Assembly (NCBI GenBank): GCA_017161075.1
Contig: CP046174.1
Span: 1,736,001-1,800,000 of the forward strand
DNA length: 64,000 nt
Source: Erysipelotrichaceae bacterium 66202529
GTDB lineage: Bacteria; Bacillota_I; Bacilli_A; Erysipelotrichales; Erysipelotrichaceae
Reading direction: 5' to 3'
Shown here: positions 1 to 9,011 of the stretch, piece after piece
Numbering within the stretch: position 1 is the stretch's first letter
How the letters are laid out: every line of letters begins with the position of its first letter
Program-made: the position numbers and the translations under genes
The notes under the pieces: model-generated
Databases searched by the model: none
Seen by the model: the letters and a program-made list of their open reading frames with translations, nothing else
What the model was told of the DNA's origin: nothing

Positions 1-1
1 A

Positions 2-1063
2 ATGCTCCTTAAGTATTTGGATAAAGACAAATTTGAAAATATTTTGGTTTGCTCACAGGATTTCCAAGAGGAAGATTATGAAGGCTTGGTGGATTCCTTT
101 GAGCAAATTGAGATGACAAGAGCAATTTGGGTAAATGACTTAAAGTCGATTGCAGAGGTCAGAAAACTCATAAAGAAATATAATCCAGATATTGTATATG
201 CGCATTCCAGTAAAGCTGGTGCAATCGCCCGTGTGGCTGACATTGGATTGAAGAATAAGTGCATCTATAATCCGCACGGCTGGGCATTCAATATGCGCTG
301 TTCAGAAAAGAAAAGAATGATGTACACAGCTATTGAAAAAGTAGCAGCACTATTCTGTGATAAAATTATTTGTATTTCAGATGCGGAAAAACAGTCCGCT
401 TTGGAGAAGAATATTTGCAAAGAAGATAAGCTACAAGTCATTTTTAACGGTGTGGACATAGAAGCATACGAAAGTGGAGAACACGGAAAAGCTAAAAGAG
501 CAGATCTAAACATACCAGGAAATGCCTTTGTAGTTGGTATGGTTGGCCGTATCAGTCCCCAAAAAGCACCAGATGTATTTGTGAAGATGGCAAAACGGGT
601 TAAAGATAAAATTCCAGATGTACATTTCATCATTGTCGGAAGCGGAAATCAAGAAGCGAAAATCAGAAAGTACGCTGAAGACAACGGATTTTCGGAAAAT
701 TTACATATTACTGGTTGGGTTGATGATCCGATGAGTTATGTGGAACTCTTTGATGTCGCATGTCTGTTAAGCCGCTGGGAAGGATTTGGATTAGCTCTGC
801 CGGAGTACATGATGGCTGGCAAGCCAATTGTTGCGACCAAAGTGGATGCGATTCCCAATATCATTCAAGATAGTGAAAATGGTTTACTTGTTAAAGCGGA
901 TGATGCTATTGAAGCAGATGAAGCTGTACTGCAGATTTATCGGGATAAGGGATTGAAAGATAAATTGGTGGCGCAGGGATTGGTTGATGTACATAACAGA
1001 TTCAATGCTCGGAGGGTTTCTGAGGAGCATGGGATACTTGCTTTAAGCTTGACAAAGAAATGA
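2..1063 (+). CDS. GT4 glycosyltransferase, 5' end cut by window
   Basis: Family GT4 (GT-B fold) glycosyltransferase that would add a sugar from a nucleotide-sugar donor to a lipid-linked repeat unit at the cytoplasmic face of the membrane. The visible 353 residues begin inside the N-terminal Rossmann domain. The usual start with a GG-x-E/R loop is missing, so the ATG at position 2 is probably internal and the gene runs off the left edge. The GT4 core is clear: FNGVD near residue 150, GMVGRISPQKAP near 180, and the donor-binding EGFGLALPEYMMAGKP near 260. It is the first visible gene of a same-strand polysaccharide cluster, with 27 nt to the next gene. Sugar specificity cannot be read from sequence. 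Confidence 0.85.
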   Translation: MLLKYLDKDKFENILVCSQDFQEEDYEGLVDSFEQIEMTRAIWVNDLKSIAEVRKLIKKYNPDIVYAHSSKAGAIARVADIGLKNKCIYNPHGWAFNMRCSEKKRMMYTAIEKVAALFCDKIICISDAEKQSALEKNICKEDKLQVIFNGVDIEAYESGEHGKAKRADLNIPGNAFVVGMVGRISPQKAPDVFVKMAKRVKDKIPDVHFIIVGSGNQEAKIRKYAEDNGFSENLHITGWVDDPMSYVELFDVACLLSRWEGFGLALPEYMMAGKPIVATKVDAIPNIIQDSENGLLVKADDAIEADEAVLQIYRDKGLKDKLVAQGLVDVHNRFNARRVSEEHGILALSLTKK

Positions 1064-1090
1064 TGGTGTAAGAGGAGGTTATAAGTCGCT

Positions 1091-2188
1091 GTGAAAAAAG
1101 TAAAAGTGCTTCATTTGGAACTTGATTGTCATCTTGGAGGCATCGAATCTTTTCTCTTTAATTTATACAGCCGAATCGACAGAGATACGGTACAATTTGG
1201 TTTCGTGACAAGATCAGATAATCCGGCAATGGCATTAGAACTAAAAAAGTTGGGTGCTAAGATTTATAAAGTGCCTTCATATCGAAAGCCAATCAAATAT
1301 ATGAGAACTCTAAACGCTATTATCGATGAAGGCTATGATATAGTACACATTCATAAAAATTCTGCAGCAATATTTCTTCCATTTTTGATTGCTCATAGGC
1401 ATACTAATGTAAGAGTTTTTGCACATTCGCACAATACAAGTCCAAGCATAGGTGGAGCAACGCGATTATTACATATGTTGAACAGAAATATTTTATGGAA
1501 GTGTTCTGATGAACATTTTGCATGTTCACAGGTTGCGGGCGAGTGGCTATACGGAAAAAACAAGGCTTTTACTGTTTTAAAGAACGGAATTAATACTAAT
1601 GCTTACAAATATGATTTGAAAAGGCACTTGGCAAAGAGAAAAGAGCTGGGAATATCGGATAATGTATTTGTTATTGGTAATGTGGGTAGATTTACTGAAC
1701 AAAAAAACCAAAAACGATTAGTACAAATATATGAAGAATTTCTTCATAAGAATGGCAACAGTATGCTTTTGCTGGTGGGAGATGGAGAACAAAAAAATAT
1801 AGTTGAGAATTATTGCAAAGAAAGAAAGCTGACAGAATATGTGATGTTTCTTGGAGTTCGTAAAGATATTCCAGATTTGATGATGGCAATGAATACATTC
1901 ATAATGCCATCATTATATGAAGGATTACCAATTGTGGCAATTGAAGCTCAAAGCGCGGGATTGCCACTTTATTTATCAAATACAATTTCTGATGAAACAG
2001 ACGTAACAAATAATGTCAAATGGTTTTCACTGGAAGATGATAATAAAACAATTGCTGAAATAATATGCGATGAACAGAGTACAACTCAAGAGCGCATAGA
2101 AAGAAACAGTAAAGTTGTAACTGCTGGATTTGATATGGAAGAAACTGCAAAGTATCTGTCCAAGAAATATCAAGATTCAATAATGTGA
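1091..2188 (+). CDS. GT4 glycosyltransferase (EpsF-like)
   Basis: A 365-residue GT4 glycosyltransferase, full length for the EpsF-type subfamily of exopolysaccharide clusters. The start is a GTG preceded by AGAGGAGG about 10 nt upstream. The N-terminal acceptor domain carries the GGIESFLFNLY loop at residues 16-26. The C-terminal donor domain carries GNVGRFTEQKN near 200 and the ESx7E-like EGLPIVAIEAQSAGLP near 275. It is followed after 13 nt by a related gene (start 2202), and the two look like divergent paralogues acting one after the other on the same repeat unit. The donor sugar is unknown. Confidence 0.88.
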   Translation: MKKVKVLHLELDCHLGGIESFLFNLYSRIDRDTVQFGFVTRSDNPAMALELKKLGAKIYKVPSYRKPIKYMRTLNAIIDEGYDIVHIHKNSAAIFLPFLIAHRHTNVRVFAHSHNTSPSIGGATRLLHMLNRNILWKCSDEHFACSQVAGEWLYGKNKAFTVLKNGINTNAYKYDLKRHLAKRKELGISDNVFVIGNVGRFTEQKNQKRLVQIYEEFLHKNGNSMLLLVGDGEQKNIVENYCKERKLTEYVMFLGVRKDIPDLMMAMNTFIMPSLYEGLPIVAIEAQSAGLPLYLSNTISDETDVTNNVKWFSLEDDNKTIAEIICDEQSTTQERIERNSKVVTAGFDMEETAKYLSKKYQDSIM

Positions 2189-2201
2189 TGAGGATACAAG
2201 A

Positions 2202-3272
2202 ATGATAAAAATAGCACATTGTATGACTTCCCTTGCTGGTGGCGTTGGAAAAGTTGTAATGAACTATTTTGATAACATGCCCCCAAATGAATATGAAGTT
2301 CATATTGTCACGCAGGCAACAAAATCGGATGAGTATCTTAAAATGTATGAAAGTAGGGGATATCACATTCATGTTGTGCCGTCAAAGAAAAATAGCGTGT
2401 GTAAAAATATAAAAACCATGTATCAAATCTTTAAAGATGAGAAAATTGAGATAGTACACTGTCATATGACAGCAACAAATTTCTTTCCACTTTTGGCTGC
2501 AAAATTGGCTGGAGTTAAGGTGAGAATTAGCCATTCGCATTTGGCAGAGAAAAAGAACATTTTAGAGAGAGTATTGTGCTTGTTGGCAAAATTTATAGCA
2601 ACGGATAGATTTGCCTGCGGACATGAAGCCGGGGAAGCTATATTTGGAAAAAGCTCATCTACTATAATAAAGAATGCGATTGATTTTAAGAAATATAAGT
2701 ACAATAGGAGTGTACGAGAAGCTGAACGAAAAGCATTGGGATTGGAAAACAATAAAGTGATTTGTCATGTTGGTCGATTTACTAAGCAAAAGAATCATGC
2801 TTTCTTGATTGATTTATTTGATGATCTTTATTGTGAAGATGACAGCTACAAATTAATGCTGATTGGTGATGGAGAATTACTTGATGGGGTTAAAGAAGAC
2901 GTAAAAGAACGAGGATTGTCGAGCAATGTTCTTTTTATGGGATTGATTGATGATGTGAGTAGAAAGCTTCAAGCAAGTGATGTATTTGCGTTGCCTTCAA
3001 AGTTTGAAGGACTATGCCTTGCTGCTATTGAAGCTCAAGCTACGGGGATTCCATGCAGATTTTCAGGAACAGTTGATGGCAGAACTAAAGTTAATAGTAA
3101 TGTCGCCTTTGTGGAACAGTTTGATACGAAAAAGTGGGTAGAAAGTATAAAAGATGCTTTCATGGAAACACGCAACATTGATCAGGTAAATTTAATAGAA
3201 GCAGGATTTGATATTGTAACTGAAGCTAAGAAGTTGGATGATTTTTATAAGGACTCCTTAAATAGAAAGTGA
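2202..3272 (+). CDS. GT4 glycosyltransferase (EpsF-like)
   Basis: A 356-residue GT4 glycosyltransferase closely related in layout to the gene before it: GGVGKVVMNYF near residue 13, CHVGRFTKQKNH near 187 and EGLCLAAIEAQATGIP near 270. The shared pattern of a short loop after the GG motif and an IEAQ donor helix suggests a duplication followed by divergence. It is co-transcribed, with 13 nt before it and 6 nt after it. It probably adds one sugar of the repeat unit; linkage and donor cannot be inferred. Confidence 0.88.
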   Translation: MIKIAHCMTSLAGGVGKVVMNYFDNMPPNEYEVHIVTQATKSDEYLKMYESRGYHIHVVPSKKNSVCKNIKTMYQIFKDEKIEIVHCHMTATNFFPLLAAKLAGVKVRISHSHLAEKKNILERVLCLLAKFIATDRFACGHEAGEAIFGKSSSTIIKNAIDFKKYKYNRSVREAERKALGLENNKVICHVGRFTKQKNHAFLIDLFDDLYCEDDSYKLMLIGDGELLDGVKEDVKERGLSSNVLFMGLIDDVSRKLQASDVFALPSKFEGLCLAAIEAQATGIPCRFSGTVDGRTKVNSNVAFVEQFDTKKWVESIKDAFMETRNIDQVNLIEAGFDIVTEAKKLDDFYKDSLNRK

Positions 3273-3278
3273 TAAATT

Positions 3279-4481
3279 ATGATTAAAATAGCATTTGTTT
3301 CACCCGGAAAACTGCCCCAGCCTGCAGTGAAGGGTGGCGCGGTAGAAGGTTTAATTGATTTGCTAGTTGAGTCATTAGTAGAACGGTATGATAAGTATGA
3401 TGTGCATGTTTACTCTATTGGCGAAAATGATGAAGATAAAATAATTAGTGGCGTGAAGTATCATTATATTAAAAACCACGGATTTTCAAATCAAATCGCA
3501 AGAAAAACTAGAGGAATCATTAATGCTTTGAGCAAAAATATATATGTGGGAAACAATTATATTGATAATGTAGCAAATCGAATTCATAATGAAAAGTGTT
3601 TGTTTGATTTTATTGTTGTTCAGAATGTTCCAGAATATGGACTTGTTCTGAAAAAATGCAATGCAAAAAAATATATATTGCATATGCACAACAATGGATT
3701 TAATAAGAACAGCAAATGTGCAAGAAAAATTTTCGATTTATATGATGAAATATATACTATTAGTGGTACAGTACGAAATTATGTTTGCTCAATCTGTGAG
3801 AGTGAAAAAGTAAAGATACTTTATAATGGGGTGGATTACTCTATCTTTGGAAGACGTATAACGAAAACAGAGCGGCAGTCAAAAAGAGAAAGTTTGCATT
3901 TTAAATACAATGATACGGTATATGTTTTTGCAGGAAGGTTAACTAAAGAAAAAGGTGTGAGAGAACTCATTGTTGCGTTTAAACAGTTGGTGCAGAAAAA
4001 AGCGAATACAAAATTAATGATTATTGGAAGTAGCTTTTTTGATGGCGCAAAGGATACGGAGTATGTGTCAGAGCTAAAAAAGTTGGCAGGACCCATTAAA
4101 GATAAAATCATTTTTACGGGTTTTATAAAGCACGAAGAATTGTATAAATGGTATCAACTTGGAGATGTTGGCATTGTCCCATCTCAATGGGATGAACCAT
4201 TTGCACTTACTGTGATTGAGGAGATGATGAGTGGTCTTCCGGTCATTGCAAGCAAGTGTGGAGGAATTGTTGAAATTACAAATAAAGATTGTGCGATTCT
4301 GGTCGAACAAAACGATGAATATGTTGATAATTTGGAAAAAGCAATGTATTTAATGCTTGAAAATCCAATCGAGAGAAAAAATATGGCAATTAAAGCCGTT
4401 GATCAGGCAAAAAAGTTTGACTCAAAGAAATATTGCGAAACATTTAAAGAATATATTGATTCTATAATAAATGTGGATTAA
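3279..4481 (+). CDS. GT4 glycosyltransferase
   Basis: A 400-residue GT4 glycosyltransferase. The N-terminus has a conserved GGAVEGLIDLL loop near residues 20-30. The donor half shows LYNGVDYSIF near 185, FAGRLTKEKG near 218, and PSQWDEPFALTVIEEMMSGLPV near 300, the WxEPFG/LTxxEAMxxGxP signature common in GT4 enzymes. It starts 6 nt after the previous gene and ends directly against the polymerase gene (TAA then ATG). It belongs to a different GT4 subgroup from the two EpsF-like genes, so a different linkage is likely. Confidence 0.87.
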   Translation: MIKIAFVSPGKLPQPAVKGGAVEGLIDLLVESLVERYDKYDVHVYSIGENDEDKIISGVKYHYIKNHGFSNQIARKTRGIINALSKNIYVGNNYIDNVANRIHNEKCLFDFIVVQNVPEYGLVLKKCNAKKYILHMHNNGFNKNSKCARKIFDLYDEIYTISGTVRNYVCSICESEKVKILYNGVDYSIFGRRITKTERQSKRESLHFKYNDTVYVFAGRLTKEKGVRELIVAFKQLVQKKANTKLMIIGSSFFDGAKDTEYVSELKKLAGPIKDKIIFTGFIKHEELYKWYQLGDVGIVPSQWDEPFALTVIEEMMSGLPVIASKCGGIVEITNKDCAILVEQNDEYVDNLEKAMYLMLENPIERKNMAIKAVDQAKKFDSKKYCETFKEYIDSIINVD

Positions 4482-5738
4482 ATGAAAAGAGATGGAAGAA
4501 TGATAAATAGAGGTCTGTGTATCAGAAAGAAAAGTATAATAGCTTTTGTGGTTGCTGTATTTATTACAACAAACTATATGTACCATATTGTTAATCCGGC
4601 AATTTACTTAATTGCCGTGATCCTTTTGCTGTATGGGATAAAACCGGGACGAATGAATTTTACAACGCAGTCCTTGCTAATGATGCCTTTTGTTATATGT
4701 ATTACAATAGGTAGCTTGCTTACCCCTGCGGGAAATTCTGGTCGAGTTTATATGATAACAACATGGTTTTTATTGATAATGCTACTTCGTAGCAATGTTG
4801 AATGTTCGTGGATTGAGTATTTACCGAAGCACTTAATGTTTTTGACTGGCATACAAGCACTGTTTGTTTTATTATATCCATTTATTCCGTCATTTGTGCA
4901 GTCCGTCGCTAAAGTCGTTCTTTCCCCAAAATCCTATGCGACAAATGCTTTTCAATGGAATAGGTATCATATAGATTGTGGGATTACGGGTTTACAAAGT
5001 CTTGCGGCCTTTTATGTTACAACATTTTTGGCAGTGGTTTGTGCGAAATATTTTAATGCAGAGAAAACGGACAAAAAGAGAAAATTTGTACTAGTGATAT
5101 ATATATTGGCATTTATTGCACTTCTTTACACATCAAAGAGAGGCGCTATGCTTGCTAATGTTGCAGCATTGTTAGCAATTCCGCTTCTCTTGGATAAAAA
5201 AATCTCTAAGAAAATTCAGTATCTGCTGATTTTGGGAATTGTTGCAGTAATCGGTTACGGTTTTCTATCACAGTACTTTCCACAGGCAATTAGAATTTTC
5301 ACACGCTTTCAGACACAAGAGGACATTTCCACAGGACGATTTGATATATATCAGCAGCTACTGAGTAATGTCAAAAATGACTGGCTTATAGGAAAGGGGA
5401 ATCTATCAGCAGCACTAATTCTTGATGGCAACTATGGTCACAATATCTATATACAACTATTTTATGAGAATGGAATTTTAGGATGTATTTCGTTTATCAT
5501 ATTTTCTATATATACATTTGTGAAGACGGTCCTGAATTATAGAAGTGCGAAAGAAGAAAAAACAAAAAACTATTTGTTGATTAGTTTTTATTTTCAAATC
5601 TATTTCCTGTTTTATGGCTTGTTTGGAAATCCGCTTTTTGATTATTCAATCTTCTTTACATATATTTGTATGGTGATAATGGGCGTATATGGTGAAAAGA
5701 TGCTTATAAAAGAAAAAATGGAGAAAGACACAATATGA
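4482..5738 (+). CDS. O-antigen ligase/polymerase family membrane protein (Wzy-like)
   Basis: A 418-residue hydrophobic protein with about ten membrane segments and a large loop near residues 285-325. In the loop, FDIYQQLLSNVKNDWLIGKG followed by GHNIYIQLFYENGILG matches the Wzy_C (O-antigen ligase/polymerase) region, where a conserved H-N-x-Y/F-L motif lies just before a membrane helix. In a Wzx/Wzy pathway this protein would polymerise repeat units on the outer face of the membrane. The first ATG abuts the previous stop; a second in-frame ATG at 4501 is possible. The stop overlaps the next gene by 4 nt (ATGA). It is the only Wzy candidate in the window. Confidence 0.8.
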   Translation: MKRDGRMINRGLCIRKKSIIAFVVAVFITTNYMYHIVNPAIYLIAVILLLYGIKPGRMNFTTQSLLMMPFVICITIGSLLTPAGNSGRVYMITTWFLLIMLLRSNVECSWIEYLPKHLMFLTGIQALFVLLYPFIPSFVQSVAKVVLSPKSYATNAFQWNRYHIDCGITGLQSLAAFYVTTFLAVVCAKYFNAEKTDKKRKFVLVIYILAFIALLYTSKRGAMLANVAALLAIPLLLDKKISKKIQYLLILGIVAVIGYGFLSQYFPQAIRIFTRFQTQEDISTGRFDIYQQLLSNVKNDWLIGKGNLSAALILDGNYGHNIYIQLFYENGILGCISFIIFSIYTFVKTVLNYRSAKEEKTKNYLLISFYFQIYFLFYGLFGNPLFDYSIFFTYICMVIMGVYGEKMLIKEKMEKDTI

Positions 5739-6817
5739 AGTGTGGAATATTAACTTTTCATAAAACAACAAATTATGGGGCAGTACTGCAGGCATATGCC
5801 CTGATGGATACAATTAATAATTTAAAAGAGGTCGACTGTGAAATAATTGATTATAGGTGTGAAGCAGTTGAACAACGGTATAAAATACTTAGAAAATATG
5901 AAACAACAAAAGATGCAATCAAAGCATTTTTGTGTGCGATTCCCAATACTCAACTGAAAAGAAATTTTTCGGTGTTTGCAAGGAAATATTGCAATCTATC
6001 TGCCCCTACAACACCGAAAGAGCTTTTGGAAAAGACTAGGGATTATGATGCTATTGTAGTTGGCAGCGATCAAATCTGGAATCCTAAATTGACTGGCGGT
6101 GATGAGAACTATTTTCTTCCATTTGATATTCCCTGTAAAAAAATAGCCTACGCTGCAAGTTTTGGAAGCTTCGATGATAAGGAAAAGATCCAATATTATT
6201 TTGAAAAGGATATTTCCGATTTTGCAGCAGTATCCTTGCGTGAAATGGATGTAGTAAAATATCTGGATCATTCGGAAATATATAAGATTCAGCAGGTCTT
6301 AGATCCGACGTTTTTATTGAATCAGGAAGAATGGAAAAAAGTATTCATCAAAGAAGCAATCGTGAAAGGAAAGTATATCCTTGTCTATAAAATGATGGAT
6401 GCGGAAGGCTTGTTCGATTTTGCACGAAAACTTGGAAAAGAAAAAGGACTTCCAATCATTTACCTTACGCATTCGGCGAGAAGAGAAGCCGGGATGAAAA
6501 ATATCTTTACGGCGAGTCCGGAAGAATTCTTGAATTATTTGTATTATGCAGAATGCGTAGTGACCTCTTCTTTTCACGGGACTGCGCTATCTGTAAATTT
6601 GAAAAAAGAATTTTATTACGCACTTGATAGAAAGAATCTGACAGCAAATAGAAGAATCGAAGCATTAATGTATCTTCTGGGCTTGCAGAACCGTAACATT
6701 TTGTGCCAGTTAAATGGGAATGCAAGCATTGACTGGAATGCCGTAAACGCAAAATTGGATGAGCAACGAGCTAAGTCAAAAGAATTTCTAAGAAAAGCGA
6801 TTGAGGGGGTGAACTAG
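5735..6817 (+). CDS. Polysaccharide pyruvyl transferase family protein
   Basis: A 360-residue member of the polysaccharide pyruvyl transferase family (PF04230, CsaB/WcaK type). Known members move pyruvate from phosphoenolpyruvate to form ketals on surface sugars. The family pattern is visible: MKCGILTFHKTTNYGAVLQA at the start, VVGSDQIWNPKLTG near residue 107, KIAYAASFG near 135, and TSSFHGTALSVNLKK near 280 with the conserved SFHGT. It overlaps the polymerase gene by 4 nt and is followed after 4 nt by an FrhB-like iron-sulfur protein, a pairing that recurs in this locus. The exact acceptor is unknown, and some PF04230 members may not use PEP. Confidence 0.85.
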   Translation: MKCGILTFHKTTNYGAVLQAYALMDTINNLKEVDCEIIDYRCEAVEQRYKILRKYETTKDAIKAFLCAIPNTQLKRNFSVFARKYCNLSAPTTPKELLEKTRDYDAIVVGSDQIWNPKLTGGDENYFLPFDIPCKKIAYAASFGSFDDKEKIQYYFEKDISDFAAVSLREMDVVKYLDHSEIYKIQQVLDPTFLLNQEEWKKVFIKEAIVKGKYILVYKMMDAEGLFDFARKLGKEKGLPIIYLTHSARREAGMKNIFTASPEEFLNYLYYAECVVTSSFHGTALSVNLKKEFYYALDRKNLTANRRIEALMYLLGLQNRNILCQLNGNASIDWNAVNAKLDEQRAKSKEFLRKAIEGVN

Positions 6818-6821
6818 GAAA

Positions 6822-7961
6822 ATGCCAGTGCCAATCGATAAAAAAGAATGCTGTGGCTGTTCTCTTTGCGTGGAGGTTTGTCCCGTTCACTGCATTTCTA
6901 TGACAAACGATGCGGAAGGATTTCGGTATCCGAAGATAGATGATGCGGCTTGTATTCATTGCGAAAAATGCTCTAAAATATGCTCTTTTGTAACTAAGAA
7001 GAACACACGCATCACGGTTAAAGAGTGCATTGTATCTCAACACAGCGATACTGGAGAATTGATGAAAAGCCGCTCAGGTGCTGCCTTTGCAATCTGCTCG
7101 GATTGGATTTTAAGCGAAGGTGGTGCAGTGTATGGCGCGGTGCTGACTCCACAGATGGAAGTAGTCCATATGCGGGCAACAAATCAGGTGGATCGAGATC
7201 TGATGCGTGGTTCCAAATATGCACAGAGTAACATAGAAGGACTTTTTGCGGATATCTTACAGGATGCAGAAGAAAATCCCGTTCTTTTTTCCGGGACAGC
7301 GTGTCAGGTGGATGCGGTAAATGCGTATTTTAAGATAAAGCATGGTAAAATAGAAAATCTTTACACGTTGGATATTATCTGTCACGGCGCTCCTTCTCCA
7401 ATGATGTTTTCTGAATATATTACGTATCTGGAAAAGAGAGAGAAAAAGAAAGTCACGGCATTTAATTTCAGAGATAAGAAATTCGGGTGGGACAACTATA
7501 TTGAAACATATTGCTTTGGGGATAACGAAAGAAAATCTACGCTATATCGTAAATTATTCTACGAAGAGATTGTGCTGAGACCTAGCTGCCATAATTGCCG
7601 CTATACATCATTGGATCGAGTTGCGGATTTGACCGTTGCGGATGCCTGGAACATACAGAAAGTATACCCGGAATTTGATTACAAGAAAGGCGTATCGCTT
7701 TGCATTGCAGATACAGAAAAAGGGATACGCTTGCTGGAGCATATCAAAGTGGAAAGTGTTTGGAAACCTGCTAAAATTGAGGACTTTATGCAACCCAATA
7801 TGCAAAGGCCGACTGCTCCAGGTATAGATCGAGAAGCATTCTGGGTCGATTATCAGCGGAAGGGGTTTGAATATGTCCTCAACAAATACGCAAAGAAGAG
7901 GATTTGGGTGCGTATTGCGAATGCAGTGCGGTATTATTCAGCAAAATTTTTGAAAAAGTAA
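6822..7961 (+). CDS. FrhB-like iron-sulfur protein with N-terminal 2[4Fe-4S] ferredoxin
   Basis: A 379-residue protein of the coenzyme F420 hydrogenase/dehydrogenase beta-subunit family. Residues 1-60 form a ferredoxin-like domain with two CxxCxxCxxxCP-type clusters (CCGCSLCVEVCP and CIHCEKCSKICS). The remainder has the PF04422/PF04432 pattern: SGAAFAI near residue 85, MRGSKYAQS near 133, LFSGTACQVDAV near 157, DIICHGAPSP near 186, and a third Cys cluster RPSCHNCRYT near 250. Relatives in methanogens reduce F420, but proteins of this type inside bacterial polysaccharide loci are thought to act on sugars or as redox partners, and the substrate is not established. It lies 4 nt after a pyruvyl transferase gene. 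Confidence 0.82.
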   Translation: MPVPIDKKECCGCSLCVEVCPVHCISMTNDAEGFRYPKIDDAACIHCEKCSKICSFVTKKNTRITVKECIVSQHSDTGELMKSRSGAAFAICSDWILSEGGAVYGAVLTPQMEVVHMRATNQVDRDLMRGSKYAQSNIEGLFADILQDAEENPVLFSGTACQVDAVNAYFKIKHGKIENLYTLDIICHGAPSPMMFSEYITYLEKREKKKVTAFNFRDKKFGWDNYIETYCFGDNERKSTLYRKLFYEEIVLRPSCHNCRYTSLDRVADLTVADAWNIQKVYPEFDYKKGVSLCIADTEKGIRLLEHIKVESVWKPAKIEDFMQPNMQRPTAPGIDREAFWVDYQRKGFEYVLNKYAKKRIWVRIANAVRYYSAKFLKK

Positions 7962-7977
7962 TGGAAGGAGGGAGAAG

Positions 7978-9006
7978 ATGCTACTTTCAATTATCATACC
8001 AGTTCATAATACGGAAAAGTATTTAGCGTCCTGCATCGAGAGCGTGTATGAACAGGGGCTGCCTTTGAATGAGTTTGAAGTGATCCTGGTCAATAATGCT
8101 TCGACAGATAATTCTCTGAATGTATGCAGGAAACTGAAGGAGACGCACTCTAATGTTATGCTGATCCATACTGATACCCCTGGTGTAAGCAATGCACGAA
8201 ATTTAGGAATGCAGCAAGCACAAGGGTATTATATTCATTTTATTGATTCGGATGACAAACTTCTTGCAGAAATGTATGCTACTTACAAAAGCGTTGCGCT
8301 GAAAAATCATCCTGATCTGATCGTTTCTGGCATTGATAATTATTATGAGTCAGAAAATCGGCATCTTCTTCAGAATCCGAGTGAAACTTGTAGCCTGAGT
8401 AATAAAAAATCGGTATGCAATTGCATTCGGAATATGACACCAGATAAAAAAATCTGGCTGATGAACGTTATCTGGAATAAATGGTACAAGAGAAGTTTTC
8501 TTCTTGATGCAAAAGCAAAGTTTGATACATCTTTGAAAGTTGGCGAAGATTTTGTTTTTAACTGTGCCGTATTTACAGGATTAAACAGTTGCACTGTTAT
8601 ATCGAGAGCTTTTTATTCGTATTTTCATCGGAGCACAAAAAGTGCCTTGAACCAGTTCCATAAGGGTGAACTTGAACGTAGAAGGCGTATGGAAAAAGAA
8701 CAAAAAGCCCTCTATCATAATCTTGGAATCAACGATAAGGATAAGGAAATTGAAATATTGAATGGTGAATTGCTGTTCAAGCATCTGTATTCGGTATTTC
8801 GTGAAGATTGTGATGTAGAACCGCAAGAGTATATTAAGTCGGTAATGAATGACGAGCTGATGAAAGACATCCTGCAGTTCTTTGACAGCAACCCAAATGG
8901 GTATTATAACACATTGAAATTTATGACAATGCATGGGAATTGTTCGGGATTTTATTTTGTCCTAAAAGCAAAGTATTTTCTATCTGGACAAAACAAGAAA
9001 AGGTGA
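7978..9006 (+). CDS. GT2 family glycosyltransferase
   Basis: A 342-residue GT-A fold glycosyltransferase (GT2, PF00535). It opens with LLSIIIPVHNTEKYLASCIE, followed by VNNASTDNS near residue 38, TPGVSNARNLGM near 65, and the metal/nucleotide-binding DSDD at about 84-87. The C-terminal third is specific to this branch and not assignable. The start has a strong GGAGGGAG site 7 nt upstream. It probably transfers one sugar to the growing lipid-linked unit. The next gene begins 5 nt after its stop. Confidence 0.88.
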   Translation: MLLSIIIPVHNTEKYLASCIESVYEQGLPLNEFEVILVNNASTDNSLNVCRKLKETHSNVMLIHTDTPGVSNARNLGMQQAQGYYIHFIDSDDKLLAEMYATYKSVALKNHPDLIVSGIDNYYESENRHLLQNPSETCSLSNKKSVCNCIRNMTPDKKIWLMNVIWNKWYKRSFLLDAKAKFDTSLKVGEDFVFNCAVFTGLNSCTVISRAFYSYFHRSTKSALNQFHKGELERRRRMEKEQKALYHNLGINDKDKEIEILNGELLFKHLYSVFREDCDVEPQEYIKSVMNDELMKDILQFFDSNPNGYYNTLKFMTMHGNCSGFYFVLKAKYFLSGQNKKR

Positions 9007-9011
9007 AGGTC

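Noticed and set aside
8940..9011. Longer N-terminus for the pyruvyl transferase at 9012
   Set aside because: It overlaps the GT2 gene and adds residues not seen in the family; the GTG at 9012 has a ribosome site and the family start.
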